Assembly: GCA_022393335.1 (NCBI GenBank)
Contig: JAJEKB010020897.1
Coordinates: 122,501-186,500 of the forward strand
Source: Macrotrachela quadricornifera
Lineage: Eukaryota; Rotifera; Eurotatoria; Philodinida; Philodinidae
Reading direction: 5' to 3'
Length of the DNA stretch: 64,000 nt
Of this stretch, positions 1 through 11,699 are shown one piece after another (positions within the stretch are counted from its first letter, which is position 1; every line of letters begins with the position of its first letter). Under the pieces are notes generated by a model, which saw only the letters and a list, made by a program, of their open reading frames with translations, made no database searches and was not told the origin of the DNA. Made by a program: the position numbers and the translations under genes.

Positions 1-233
1 GGTTTATGCCAACATGAATTGGGATCTGTTTTCAACGAATGAAATTATTTACAATATGGTTTGGTAGTTCATAGAGCTTTCAGTGTAATGACTCGAGTAA
101 GTATTTCTATATAAGTAATAATTTTTGCTTTTTATTTTAGAATGATATTTTCTGGAAACGATGGTTTAATCCAAGTGGTGCTAAAAATTCTGCTGATTAC
201 CATATACATGGCTTGGTTGATGGAATACTGTAG
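1..233 (+). pseudogene. 3' end of a gene cut by the window edge, unknown family
   Basis: Two coding-like blocks flank a good short intron. Block 1 is 1-96, then GTAAGT at 97 and TTTTAG ending at 140, then block 2 at 141-233, which ends in TAG. Frame 1 joins through the splice in phase 0. Block 2 reads NDIFWKRWFNPSG and ends HIHGLVDGIL. Block 1 has one in-frame TGA at 40-42, so this is either a dying copy or contains a further intron. I do not recognise the family. The 5' part lies outside the window. The coding call rests on the well-formed 44-bp intron and on the residue composition. Confidence 0.4.
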
Positions 234-744
234 TGTCTTCGTCGCGTTACTAAGTAAGTGAGATTCTGTGGCATGGTCTAACTACAATGTGAGATTATAT
301 TGGAATCACACCGTTTAGTAAGAATTAGGGTTGCTGAACCTCGGTTTCCAACAATGAAGTGAGGATCAGTACGAAACCATTTATACGGAACCTTTAATAT
401 GTCTATTAGAAAACGGATTTTTACCGAACCAAAATCAAAATGTCTATATAGATGGTTCCGCAGCTTTGGATCAGCATAGAATCTTCTAGATACCGTACTA
501 AAAAGGTTCGGTAGCTAAGGTTCAATGCGAAACCTCCGTTTAAACGAGTTCAGCGGGATCTCTACCGAACCATTTCATACGATGATTTGAAAGGTTTCGA
601 ACGAAACCTTTGCTACCGAACCTTTATCCTTGCTGTTTTCAGTTATGGTTCGGCTCGAAACTATCTAGCTTCGAAACCAATAAAGGATCTTCCAGTGTAT
701 CGAGGGGAAGATCCTTTTTTGGTCCGATAAAAATCCTTATTTTT
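234..744. repeat. Non-coding stretch with a dispersed ggttcggta / accgaacc motif
   Basis: Between about 340 and 660 the short motif ACCGAACC, its complement GGTTCGGT and close variants (cgaaacc, ggaacc) recur in both orientations. There is no clear period and no reading frame. It may be the decayed interior of the mobile element whose end lies at about 875. Confidence 0.35.
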
Positions 745-876
745 TAGAGTGTTGTTTCTCTGCAAATCAGTAGCATGGGAATGGATCCTTTTAGGGTTTT
801 TATCTACATTATGAACCCTACCTATGAGCAAACTATGAGCCCAAACGGAGTGTATCAGTTGGAGAGGTTCCCTCGT
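745..876 (-). mobile_element. Solo, divergent end of the CTTACGAGGG inverted-repeat element family
   Basis: Read on the minus strand from 875, the sequence starts CTTACGAGGGAACC. It continues with a GATNCAC block, a TTTTG/CTCATA block and an ACCCTAAAAGGA block in the same order as the ends of the elements at 15107-16621 and 50745-54386. Only this end was found, so it is either a fragment or an element whose other end has decayed. Its outer edge abuts the coding relic at 877-1237, which suggests insertion into that relic. Confidence 0.45.
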
Positions 877-1237
877 AAGCAATATAGATGATGGAGAATT
901 TGAAATAACTGACAATGATGAAGACGAAACAACAGATGATCTCAACATGGATTATGACAATAATGATAGTTATTCCTCGAATGGTGATTACAGTGATGAT
1001 GCTGAACAAGATGATACTCGAAATTTAATAAACACGACAAAAAAAGACTTTGTTACAATGAAAGTGTTTGATAAGATCGAATATCACATAGAACAATCTT
1101 ATTTTAAAATCACAATTAATGATGACACAGAATATATACATAAACAAGAAGCTTGCTGGTTATAAACTGTAGTAAAAAGTAAACTTTCAAATGATAGGTT
1201 ACTTCGAGTACAGCAAACTAATGAAAAAAATAAGTAA
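877..1237 (+). pseudogene. C-terminal coding relic, acidic then IHKQxACWLL, possibly transposon-derived
   Basis: One frame runs from about 877 through a strongly acidic stretch (many D, E and N residues; an ATG lies at 947) to IHKQEACWLL. A TAA follows at 1163-1165. The same frame then continues with SNDRLLRVQQ to a second TAA at 1235-1237. The combination of a K-Q-x-x-CWLL block with an SSDRLxRVQ block is, from memory, a recurring C-terminal motif in animal transposon-derived proteins, so the first TAA probably interrupts an older protein. No promoter or start is evident. The element end at 745-876 lies directly upstream. Family identity is uncertain. Confidence 0.35.
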
Positions 1238-2102
1238 ACATTTATTCTTCATGTAATATTTTGTTTGATTTTGTTATTGAATAAATGACATTTTGTTTAA
1301 TTTAATTTTTTCAAATAGTGAGTATACTGATTACAAATAAGAGAAAGATAGTATACGTTTGTCTCTAAATTGTGGGTTACATTTATTTCATCTAATATTA
1401 CAAATTCTAAAATGAACTTCTGGATATATGATGTAGATTTTACAAAACTCTGGTGGACTCCAAGGAACTCCATGGGACTGGAGTGAGCTTTTCCCCGTTG
1501 AAGTGTACGCTTTGCTTCGTATTGAATAAATTGATAATGTGAATTCGAAATTTAATTAGATCATAGCGTGAAATAATTAATACAAACAAACGAAATCTTT
1601 TGTCTTTCTTCATAAAATGTTCCGGGAGATCAAATGTTGAATCAGTTGATGATAAAGTTAGTTACCTTGTAAGATTTCAATCATCAGATCGTCTGGATCA
1701 CCTCATTGCTTGTGAAAGATGAAGAAGACTCTCATATTCAAACACACAAACAGAAAGAAAAACGATGTAAAAATTAATGCCACTTTTTCAATTAATTTCA
1801 TGAAAATACTTTATTTATCTGAACTCATTTTGTGATCAAGAGCTGATGAATTCAAATTTAGTGAATAATCTCCAAATTATTTCATTTATACGAGTCCCGA
1901 TTTGCATAAGGAAGTATGCGTATTTTGGCATCTTTTCATCAATAGTAAAGGCTATGGAAAATCCAACGTCACCAATCGATAGAACTCATAGAGTTCTACT
2001 TTCCAACTTTCTGGAACAGTTGAAGCACTTTCGTAGATGAATGTCAGCTGAATTTAGTTTAATCTGCTGCTAACTTCACCAACATGAGTACGATAGCACA
2101 GC
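1238..2102. other. No gene seen
   Basis: AT-rich sequence with short open frames only and no supported splice sites or repeats. The open frame at 1846-2040 has no family resemblance and no neighbouring exon. Confidence 0.5.
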
Positions 2103-2800
2103 CATCACTGGCTGTGTGCTGGATTTGGATTCGGACACTATTAAATATGAAAATGCTACCATCACTGGCTATGTTATGCAATTTGACTGAAACACTATTG
2201 AATATGATAGTGTTACCATCACTGGCTATGTGATGGAATTTGACTGAAACACTATTAAATATGAAAGTGCTACCATCACTGACTGTGTGATGGATCTTGA
2301 TTGGAACACTATTGAATGTGATAGTACTGCTATCACTGGCTGTGTGATGGATCTTGATTGGAACACTATTGAATCTGATAGTGTCACCATCACTGGCTGT
2401 GTGATGGATTTTGATTGGAACACTATTGAATGTGATAGTGTTACCATCACTGGCTGTGTGATGGAATTTGATTGGAACACTATTGAATGTGATAGTGCTA
2501 CCATCACTGGCTACGTGATGGAATTTGACTGAAACACTATTGAATATGAAAGTGCTACCATCACTGGCTGTGTGATGGATTTTGATTGGAACACTATTGA
2601 ATATGATAGTGCTGCTATCACTGGCTGTGTGATGGAATTTGATTGGAACACTATTGAATATGATAGTGTCACCATCACTGGCTGTGTGATGGAATTTGAT
2701 TGGAACACTATTGAATATGAAAGTGCTACCATCACTGACTATGTGATGGATTTTGAATGGAACACTATTGAATATGACAGTGCCACCATCTCTGACTGTT
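2103..2800 (+). repeat. 57-bp minisatellite, about 12 copies
   Basis: The block CATCACTGGCTGTGTGATGG recurs at 2103, 2160, 2217, 2274, 2331, 2388, 2445, 2502, 2559, 2616, 2673 and 2730, a fixed 57-bp step. Because 57 is divisible by 3, the frame is preserved and each unit reads roughly DWNTIEYDSATITGCVM on the plus strand. The minus strand is open over long stretches as well. Units near 2188, 2245 and 2529 carry TGA in place of the TGG codon, so the plus frame is not continuous. There is no convincing start or splice context. I treat it as a tandem repeat, possibly derived from a repetitive coding exon. Confidence 0.85.
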
Positions 2801-4561
2801 GCGCTAGATTTTTGGCGATGAAGTAAGTGGCTGTTGCAATGGTTTTATGGAGTAACACTGCCAGAGGTAATCACGGTGTGAATGTTGGATGTTAGTACAG
2901 CTTGAGAATATGATGTTGTTGAGTGTTATAATATCAGCATCGGTTACTATTGTAGTAGTATCAGTGAGTTATACGGGCGTTTGTTGTAGTGGTAGATATG
3001 ATGGTTTTTGGAGTGGGTTTCTTTCGAGAGAAAGAAATTCTTGTGGTATTGGTATCCTGTGTTAGTTGAAATTAGAAATCATATCGTTGCATATGGGTCT
3101 GTTGTTATAATGCATGGATTGGTTTGGAAGAATAAGTTTGTGCACGTATACGCCTTGCAATGGAGGTTTCAGTTGATTTTGGTTCAATGTTTTTAGTTCG
3201 GTGTTGAAGTTAGTTGCTTTGAACAGTTCGGCATTTGTGTATGGAAGGATATGGATGTACGATGAGGCGGTAATCTGATATAATGAGTTTGTACATGATC
3301 GAATATGATAAAGATTAGTTTTTGAACTTTATGTACGCTGTTGTTTAAATGTCGAAAGTGGATGGTAGAGCTAAAATATGGTTATATGTTAGCAATATTA
3401 AGACACTCTTGTGAGTTAGATGTAGAGGCTTTATTTAGATGAATAAATAGTAGTGCAAGACGAATGATTGTATCTGTGGATGCTTTACAAATAACTCGTT
3501 ATAAAGAAAACATAATCTTGGTATTTCTTTGAAAAGATGCGCCATGGAAAATATAGATAAACTATAAGAACAAATCCCTATTGAGTACTCTTGATGGTAT
3601 CTTCTATGCTAAACATGAATATATAATATGACGATGCTATGTTTTGACTTATTTTACGCAACAAAGTTATGCGGAAGATTGGTTTTGTTTTGCAATAAGA
3701 ATTCATTCAGCTACCTTTGATAGAGTTTTCAACGACACACTTTCTGCAAAAAAACTTAAGGCGTCATCATTGTGCAAAGATAAGATATTTGCAACATGAA
3801 AAGTCGTTCAAATGTATTAAATATGCTAAATATTATGCGATATGGCTCGACTATGTGACTTGTTCAGTTTGAATATTGCAGGTCCTATTAGAGTAAATCA
3901 ATTAGGATTTGTTCTGACAGTTTTTGTAAAGTCTTACACGATACATGTTAGTAAGAGAAAATCAAGATTCTAACATTTTCTTAAGCAGTAATTTGTTCGA
4001 TAGAATAAAATGTTCCAATCATTTTTGAACATGCGGTATGAACATTACACAGGTTTTTAATTTTAACTAACTAGAAAAATTATCAGAGTAAGTCCATATG
4101 GTCTTCTACACAGCTTTCGATGGTGCTTGTGCCGAAAATTAAATGCAGATGTTGTCATTTTCTCAAGTCAGAATATTTGTAAAATGAAGAAGTGTCTCAA
4201 ATACTTTTTATTGCATTTGGAGATGCAACCATTATGCCTCACCTATTGATTATAAATCATGTACAACTGAATGTCAATATTACGTACCGAATTTTAATCT
4301 AAATCTCTTCTTAAACTAAAATCGAAAGTCAAATCTGAGATTTATCATTTTAAATTTTCAGACTTTATATATAGTGCATGACTATCTTGAATAGAAAAAC
4401 TTAATGTCAATATGCTCTTTATTAATTTTTTATTTATTATTTTACTATCTCCTTACTGAAAATGAAGAATTCAGTGGTTATCGTTTCAGTAATTTTCGTT
4501 AGGCATATGATATAGATCTGCAATTTTCATCATTCATAACAGTGTTGCGGGAACCATCGAT
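2801..4561. other. No gene seen; G/T-rich start then AT-rich
   Basis: About 2801-3430 is unusually rich in G and T on the plus strand (many GTTG and GATG words), continuing the composition of the preceding minisatellite. The rest is AT-rich. No open frame here has a supported start, splice partner or family motif. Confidence 0.5.
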
Positions 4562-4846
4562 TTATGTAAGAATCATTAAGATAAAAAATGTTTTTTTTTC
4601 GTAGAAATCTTTTTGTTTACATTTTTTCAGTGTATTTTGATCTGTTTTCTAACTAATGTGCGCTCAAAATATCTTGACAAGTTGATGAAAAACAACAATT
4701 TTGTAGTAAAAAAAGGTGATTCATTTATATTTCTGTATAACTTGAGGACATATTATTGCTAAAACTAATAAAAATACATTGAAAAACCGTAAACAAAAAA
4801 TTTCTACGAAAAAAATTTTTCGTCGTAATGATTTTTATACATAACA
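4562..4846. mobile_element. Fold-back (MITE-like) element, about 285 bp
   Basis: The left part (from 4563, TATGTAAGAATCATTA, then TTTTTTTTCGTAGAAAT and TTTGTTTAC..TTTTTCA..GTATTTT) is the inverse of the right part (4770-4845, ending ATGATTTTTATACATAA). The arms are about 75-80 bp with a few differences around an internal loop of about 130 bp. There is no coding capacity. Target duplications were not resolved. Confidence 0.6.
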
Positions 4847-6151
4847 AAAGTTTAGATATCACTCTTTCGAATGGTGAAAACTTCAGCTATACATCTTGTG
4901 CCTAATGAAAACTATTTAAACAATAACTACTGGTCTTTTATTATGAATCGAGTAATAGCACAGAGCTAATGCCTTTCCTATAAGTCTTACCTTAGTATTG
5001 ATATGTTTATCTTATGTTGTTGTTTAAAACACAACGATGCGTTACCTCATATCCTTGCTCACCCAAATGATATTTTTTTGTAATGAATAGCGTGCGCACA
5101 ACATATAAGCGACTCGTTAATATTATAAAAAAGAAAAAAAAATCACTAAAGCATGAATACATGTGAGAAGAAAAGAAAGAAGTGTATGTAGCAATTTTTC
5201 TCTATATAGATTATAACTAATGAAGCGAAAAGCTCTTCATCGTCAAGGTACGACGTAAAATATGGTATTCACATCTTTTTTGCCTCCATTTATTGAAATT
5301 CTTATAATTTAATGAGTTTATTGTATGTCTTTGGTTTGAGAGAAGTTCCATGAGTTGCTTGAGCATTATTTTCATAAGTATAACATGTTATAATCTGTGA
5401 TTCAAGTTTACTATGCTTATTCAACAGTCTATGTCCAGAAACCTATGCATTCAAAACTTTATATCAAAGAAATGTATTCTTGTCGAGGCGCTGATTCTTT
5501 TAAAATGAACCTTTGCCAAAATTTTTTGCAGATCAACATTTCATATTTCGCTTTTTTTTGGTCATTTAACAACGGACTTTTTTGACCAATGCATTGTTCA
5601 AGAGAGAGAAAAAAAAAGAAACCGAACAATATAAGACATTTTTTCCGTTTAAACAATCAGTTTTATGATATTCATAGTTTAAAAGCTATGAAAAAATTTG
5701 ATTGAATAAACTGAGTTTTGAGATTATTCGAAAAATTTTGATCAGTTAACGTATTTTGTTAAAAATAGCATTAGTTTATACTATAGAGAAATCACTTCTT
5801 TATAAAATACATGAATTATTTGCATTTATGAAAGATCGGGAAAATGATCAAATAGACAATACTACCAATGGCAACGGTAATATCACGGAAAGCTGGGCTA
5901 AATTTGGTGATATAAACACTTAAAAAAACATCTTGTATGAAAGTCCATATCATGTTTGAAATCTAAGCCAAAAACTAAATCCATGGTATATATATCTCTG
6001 ATATTAACTTCTTATGAGAGATCTGTTCCAACTGATTCACGCTGGTTTTGTTCATCTCTTGCCCATATGTAAGAATCATTATTCTAAGGAAAACCTTTTG
6101 AGGATATTGGCTTATGTTAAGGTTTGATTGAGCTATGAAGATTTTACCAAA
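4847..6151. other. No gene seen
   Basis: AT-rich sequence with no supported gene, repeat or RNA. Open frames near 5400-5660 overlap on both strands and lack any recognisable motif. Confidence 0.5.
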
Positions 6152-6493
6152 ATTTCTCTATAAAAACCTGATTTTCTAACAAAGTCATATTTTCTAATTT
6201 TGACCTGAAACTTTGTTCATAACAAGGCCGCAAATAGACTAGCTTGCATCAGAAATTTCAGGAGTTACCGACGTAGTATTACCAACATACTAATATTTCA
6301 AAATATAGGTACTTCTCTGTAGATACTGTACAAAACATGCATATTTTGAAATATACATGTATCGATGATACTACGTGGATAACTTCTGAATGTTTTTATG
6401 CGAGCTAGTCTAATTGAGGCTTTGATATGAACAAAGTTTCAGGTCAAAATTAGAAAATATGACTTTGTTAGAAAATCAGGTTTTTATAGAGAT
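6152..6493. repeat. Inverted repeat / fold-back element, about 340 bp
   Basis: The left arm at about 6155-6235 (CTCTATAAAAACCTGATTTT, then TAACAAAGTCATATTTTCTA) is matched in reverse complement at about 6420-6490, ending ATCAGGTTTTTATAGAG. Weaker inverse similarity continues inward (GACTAGC / GCTAGTC; TAGTAT / ATACTA). It resembles a non-autonomous fold-back transposon. No target duplication was identified. Confidence 0.6.
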
Positions 6494-6844
6494 ATTCCCA
6501 AGGAGGAAAAAGCCAAATTTTTGATTGCTTTGATTGACAGATGATTGCCATTGATTATCAATAGAATGAACGCTTTAACTTAACTTAAAGTTAAGATTTC
6601 TTACTTAACAAATTGTACGCAGTTTAAGTTTCTTCTATTAAGAACTTTATTTACTCCAAATTGAGTGTCAGTCAGTGCGATGAGCAAGTGTCATATAATT
6701 TTGAGTTTTTCTTTACTCGAATACGGTCGCACCATGGCGTCGTTTGAGCCATATGGAATAGGATGTCGGATAACCCCCAGATTGGCTCCAAAATGACTGT
6801 GTTTTATCTTTATATTAGAGGAAAAAATCTTACTGAAATCTAAT
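6494..6844. other. No gene seen
   Basis: Spacer between two fold-back elements, AT-rich, without a supported feature. Confidence 0.45.
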
Positions 6845-7550
6845 TATTGTCGATTCCAGAAGTAAATGGAGAAAGCTCTGGGAAGAATATCTCCCGAACA
6901 GATGCAGCTAGCGACCTGCGATTTTCACCAATCGAAAGAGGAGGAGTGGGGACATCCTTTTCTTCGATAATGTATAAGATGAAATCCTTGTAAAGCTAAT
7001 CATATTCAAAGAACATTTAAAAGAACTCATGAAAACGACCTGCCAGCTACATGAAGTTTTGATTTTGACTTTTGATTTAGATAGAGGAACTCGAGATCTA
7101 TAATTCCAGACACAATGTAATTTCTTACTTTTTCCTACATTTTCATCAAAATTTCAAGCTACCATGATAGAAAGTGCGAAAACTTTCTAAAAAAATCAGC
7201 AAAATTCCCTATAATTTGCGCATGTTAGTACATGACTCCATTTGCACAATGCTAGAATGTGATAAGACAACCGTTTGCGTTGTATCTGGAGCTATAGATC
7301 TAAAGTTCCTCTATCTAAATCAAAAGTCAAAATCAAAACTTCATCTAGCTGGCAGGTCGTTTTCATGAGTTCTTTTAAATGTTCTTTGAATATGATTAGC
7401 TTTACAAGGATTTCATCTTATACATTATCGAAGAAAAAGATGTCCCCACTCCTCCTCTTTCGATTGGTGAAAACCGCAGGTCGCTATCTGCATCTGTTCG
7501 GGAGATATTCCTGCCAGAGCTTTCTCCATTTACTTATGGAATCGCAATAG
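6845..7550. mobile_element. Fold-back element with ~260-bp inverted arms (family shared with 22905-23118)
   Basis: The left arm, from 6845 to about 7110 (landmarks: AGTAAATGGAGAAAGCTCT, CACCAATCGAAAGAGGAGGA, GACCTGCCAGCT, GATTTAGATAGAGGAACT), reappears inverted from about 7275 to 7550. The two arms differ at scattered positions and flank a loop of roughly 165 bp. Open frames at 7174-7550 are by-products of this structure. The core AATCGA..CATC.TTTTCT..TAATGTATAAGATG also occurs at 22905-23118, so the two belong to one family. There is no transposase. Confidence 0.7.
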
Positions 7551-8219
7551 ATGAATAATAATTGAATAGTGTAGAAATGTAGAGCTTTGTTTTTACTATC
7601 AGTGTATATAGAAAAGAAAATTTCTTCAAGCTTCTATAAAAAATTGATATAGAACCGTAAAGACTTTTGTTATGACCTAAGTATACCAGCAAAGGTTGTC
7701 TATTTTCTCAAAGCAAAATATCAGGAAAAAATCCAAAACGACCGAAAAAACTCATGATTGCAAAAAACAATTCTTTTAGCAATAATTTTTTTACAACTGG
7801 AATTATGCTTTTAATTGGTTCTCATATTGAGACAAAATCTGATCAGGCCGTACTACGACGAAAGTTAGACCAGAATACATGATGCTTACTATGTTCTTTA
7901 TCGTCAGACGTGCATGAAGGTACTATTGAATAATTATTGTTTCTTTCTATGAATTTATTGGGCATTTATCCATCGAACACAAGAGAAAACATGCATGTTA
8001 TGTCGGAGCCAGATTCGATCCTTTTTAGAGCGGGTTCGTCCACAAAACATGCTTCAATATTGGTTCTATATATTTCAACTAGGATTCAATGATCTTGAGG
8101 GAATACTAAAAATCATTTTCTATACTTTATAAAGCGGGAAAAATGAAAAATAAATGTTTTTCTCCTACAGAAAAGCGTCATTCGAAGAGTATTTTGTACG
8201 TCAATTCGCTCAGAAACAT
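7551..8219. other. No gene seen
   Basis: AT-rich spacer with no coding or structural signal that I can support. Confidence 0.45.
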
Positions 8220-9965
8220 ATTCAAAAAACGCAAGTGTAATTGGTGTTCGAGTCGCATACGAACTTGTTTCAAGACTCTTGTTTTTCTTCCGACAACTAC
8301 AACTTGCTGAGCTTTATCTATTGGTATAAATCAGAAATGGACAGCTCCGATCATTGCTCGCTCCAGCTCAGCTCCAGCTCAGCTCCAACTACTAAGTCGT
8401 TTTTCACTTTTGGTGAAATGTACTTTTCGGTGTTCTTCCACTTAGTTTCATGAAGACCTATGAAGCTCACATTTTATCCCACAGTATATCAACAACATTG
8501 ATAAAAACGATCGAATATTGAACGAATATTCGTCCATTTCATTTACCGTATGAAAATAAGACTAAGTTAACTAGAGCAAGTATTGATTACACCTCACTAA
8601 ATGCAGCATGACGATTATATTCCTGAAGTCAACAGCGATGAAATCATATGACCAAGTCATTGGAAGAAAACGCTAACTCTGCTGGAGCGAATGTAAAAGA
8701 TATACGACGAATTCTAATCTTGAGCCAATACAAATAAGGCTAAGAAATCTTAGGCTATGGAAATACGATCAGCATCATCATCCTGCTCGTTCTTTACTTA
8801 ACAGCGTCTCTCGTCTCATTCATATAGCTCTTTACATTTTCAATTCTAGTGTCACAGATTAATGACCGCTACGGGATTTATCGAACGCACCTGCTGGCAA
8901 ATGAGCAGTTGGCGACTTTTTGTCTGACGTTCTTACGACTGTTCATTGCATGAGACAGTAACATATCAACCGTGATGAATAGTCGATGAAGAGCTTTGTT
9001 CTTATTGACTGATTTATTATCGTTTAAAAGAATCCTGAAAGAGAAATGGTGCTATTAGTGAAACCGAAGAAAAGAGTCGCTCCAACTCCGTTTCAACTAG
9101 AAAATTCTCGCTCCAGCTCCGCTCTTGGAGCTGAGCTAGCTCTGTGAAGCGGCCGCTCCGGAGTCGGAGCTACTCATCTCTGGTATAAATGGATTTTCTA
9201 TAGCTGATACTAAGTGGTGAAGAAGTTCAGAATACCGATTTTTCCTACATGACATATACACACACTCTAATAAATTCTGCCCCGATTTTCCTGAAATCCA
9301 AATCCAAGGCTTCTACTTATGTGAAAAGTATAACTCGATGAGCTCTACCTAGCGATATGGTTCGCTTATCCATAGCTCAAACTACATGGTCAAAATATGC
9401 GAAATACTGATTTTATCATATAGAACCTATGAACCTGCCATAGTACATTCATCGTCCATTTGTTAAGAAACCTATTTGAAGGCTTCTATTCGCGTTAAAA
9501 ATACAAGTCGACGAGCTCTACTCAATGATATTATTGAGTTTTTGATAGCTGAAACTATATAACCGAACACGTTCACAAAACGATTTTTTTCCATAGGTTC
9601 TATGGACCTACTTTAGTGAATCTTATTCTAATTCGTTTAGGAACATGTCTGAAGAGTCTTAACCTTTTTGGAAGTACAACTCGATTAGTTCTATCTAATG
9701 ATATAATTCATTTTTCCATCGCTTAAACGATCCAATCATAGAACTCAAAATACGGATTTTCCTACAAAACGCATGCACACTCTTAGTAAATCTTGTTCAA
9801 TTCACCTGAGAACCAAATCCAAGGCTCCTACTCGTATCCCAAGTACAATTCAAGGAGTTCTATCTAATTCTACAATTGGATTTCCCATAGCTCAAATTGT
9901 ATGGTCCAAAATGCCGATTTTTTCCACATAGAATCGACGGACTTGTTTTACTACATTTCTTCAAA
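8220..9965 (+). repeat. Divergent ~170-bp tandem array, interrupted by a hAT-type element
   Basis: Related blocks recur in the same order: an 'AAGGCTTCTACT' block at about 9309, 9478, 9650 and 9811, each followed by 'AGTACAACTCGA..GTTCTATCTAATGATAT', then 'TTTCCATAGCTCAAACTA', then 'CGATTTTTTCCACATAGAA'. The spacing is about 160-172 bp. The part before 8332 (GAACTTGTTTCAAGACTCTT..CTGAGCTTTATCTATTGG) belongs to the same monomer series, and the part after 9190 continues the interrupted monomer exactly. Divergence between monomers is high, so the array is old. It is not coding. Confidence 0.65.
8332..9182. mobile_element. Non-autonomous hAT-type element, 851 bp, 8-bp target duplication
   Basis: The left end starts CAGAAATGGACAGCTCCGA and the right end, read inverted, starts CAGAGATGAGTAGCTCCGA. 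These are imperfect terminal inverted repeats followed by GCTCCAGCTC-rich subterminal blocks on both sides. The octamer GTATAAAT stands immediately outside both ends (8324-8331 and 9183-9190), a perfect 8-bp target duplication, which is the hAT superfamily signature. No transposase frame is present, so it depends on a partner in trans. It sits inside a monomer of the ~170-bp tandem array and its insertion postdates that array. Confidence 0.85.
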
Positions 9966-11699
9966 GTTTATATGAAATAGAGTAAGTCAATATTGCAATA
10001 GTTTTCAACTACCCAATGTCCTTTTAGCGAACTATTAAATACTCTTATTTAATTAATATGATTACTAACTTTTAATTAAATATTTCTATACTAGATAGAT
10101 TGTGTGAGTAATTATTTACTCATTAAATTCTTCGATAAAATTATTTATCATGATATCGATACAAGAAAAGAAAATCGTAATATTACTTACGTGTAGTAGA
10201 CAATAAAAAAAGATATTATTTTATTAAAAAACAGTAAAATTATTTACGATATAATCAAACTATAAGAAAATAGTAAAACTATTTAAAAAGATAATGAAGT
10301 TATTAAAGACATAGTAAAAATGTTTTAAAAAAAAATTGAGCAATCATGTTACATGTTAAATATTTTAATTTCGAAAAAATTACTTTTTATTGAAATAAAG
10401 TATTCAACAGATGAAATTCGCATTCAAATACATTTTATTTTGAATGCGAAAAGATTTCGAACTTATGTAGCTCAATGGTTCATCTGTTTAAATCTGAACA
10501 TCATCATTTAAAGTAAAATTCAATCTATTTGCCAGGGTAGGCTAAGACCGTCGAAAAATGTTGATAATGGCGGCTCAGTTCAAATCTAAAGGATGGATTC
10601 GAGTATATTTTTCAAAATTTTTAGGCTTTTTATGAAACGCGTTTCTAAAAGAAATCGCGTCTAAACTCTTCGTTTGTTTCACTGGTGACGCATTGGTTAT
10701 TAGCATTTCGCACGCAAATAAAACGCGTTTCAGACGCTTTTTGACGCAAAAAATATTTACATGGATAAGCCTCACATTGCTTTGCATTTTTTGTAATATT
10801 CTAAATGAGTGAAATAGTTTCCGTTGTGTATGTAAACACTGTAACAAAAACTTGTCTTATGCAACTATTATCTGTTGACTTTCTATTATGAGAAGTAAAA
10901 TGATATAGCTTTGAGTGAACGAGGAGTGATGAAATAATCAGTTGCAACATTGTAAAATGAAGATTAACTTGCATTTGTACACAAATGGTAGTTTTAGGAA
11001 TTGCTAACTTTTCATAATTAGGTTTTTGTTTTTTATGAGAACTAACACAAAGCCGGGAGTGATTACTGAATTATTGTTTAATATTTTTGAAAATTTTTCT
11101 GAACTGATGAATGTTGTTAAAATGATTTTGCGTTCTTTTTATGTTGAATTAGAAGTGCCCAATAGCTGTATTAAATTGAGCAGTGATATTCAGTGCAGAA
11201 CTTCATGCACATGGGATAAAAATGACTGCAGTAAACCCCATATATTCTTTTGTTACTATCGAAGTAATACTGCATGATCAGAGTTTGTATGAATGTAAAA
11301 TGTAGTAAATACATAGTTGGTGTGTAAGGCATTTATGGCTATAAAATTCGTTTTTGATATCATAAATCGTTTCGATGTTTTTTTGTTTTTGTGATATTTT
11401 TCTGTGAGAAAGTACACAATCTTTGTGTTATATATATTTATTGATAATAATAAAAATTCTAGTTACAAAAAAATCTAGCTACGAAATGATGATGTAGAAA
11501 ATGAGAATGGGATAATGTCTTGGAGAAGTATGGGACACTGGAACGTGCTCGAATATTTATTTGATTGGTGGCATTTGTGGACACTAAAAGTATAAGAGAG
11601 AGTTAATGAATGAATAATTGTATTCAACACTAAACTACACTTACCCACGTTTATCTTCGGTGTTTATTCGTATTTTGTACAATCTATACATAAATAAAA
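9966..11699. other. No gene seen
   Basis: Very AT-rich, especially 10020-10400. The frame at 11026-11277 on the plus strand is cysteine-containing but starts without ATG, has no recognisable motif and no splice partner. No other structure was noted. Confidence 0.45.

Noticed and set aside
2226..2826. Repetitive 74-93 residue frames on both strands
   Set aside because: Products of the 57-bp minisatellite. Plus-strand units contain TGA, and there is no supported start or splice context.
6845..7550. Open frames of 64-91 codons within the region
   Set aside because: They lie across the inverted arms of a fold-back element and share no coding feature.
8332..9182. A gene spanning the AGCTCCAGCTC-rich tracts
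   Set aside because: The GC-rich words are subterminal repeats of the hAT-type element; no frame spans it.
11026..11277. Cysteine-containing 83-codon frame
   Set aside because: No ATG, no signal peptide, no partner exon and no recognised motif; cannot be supported.
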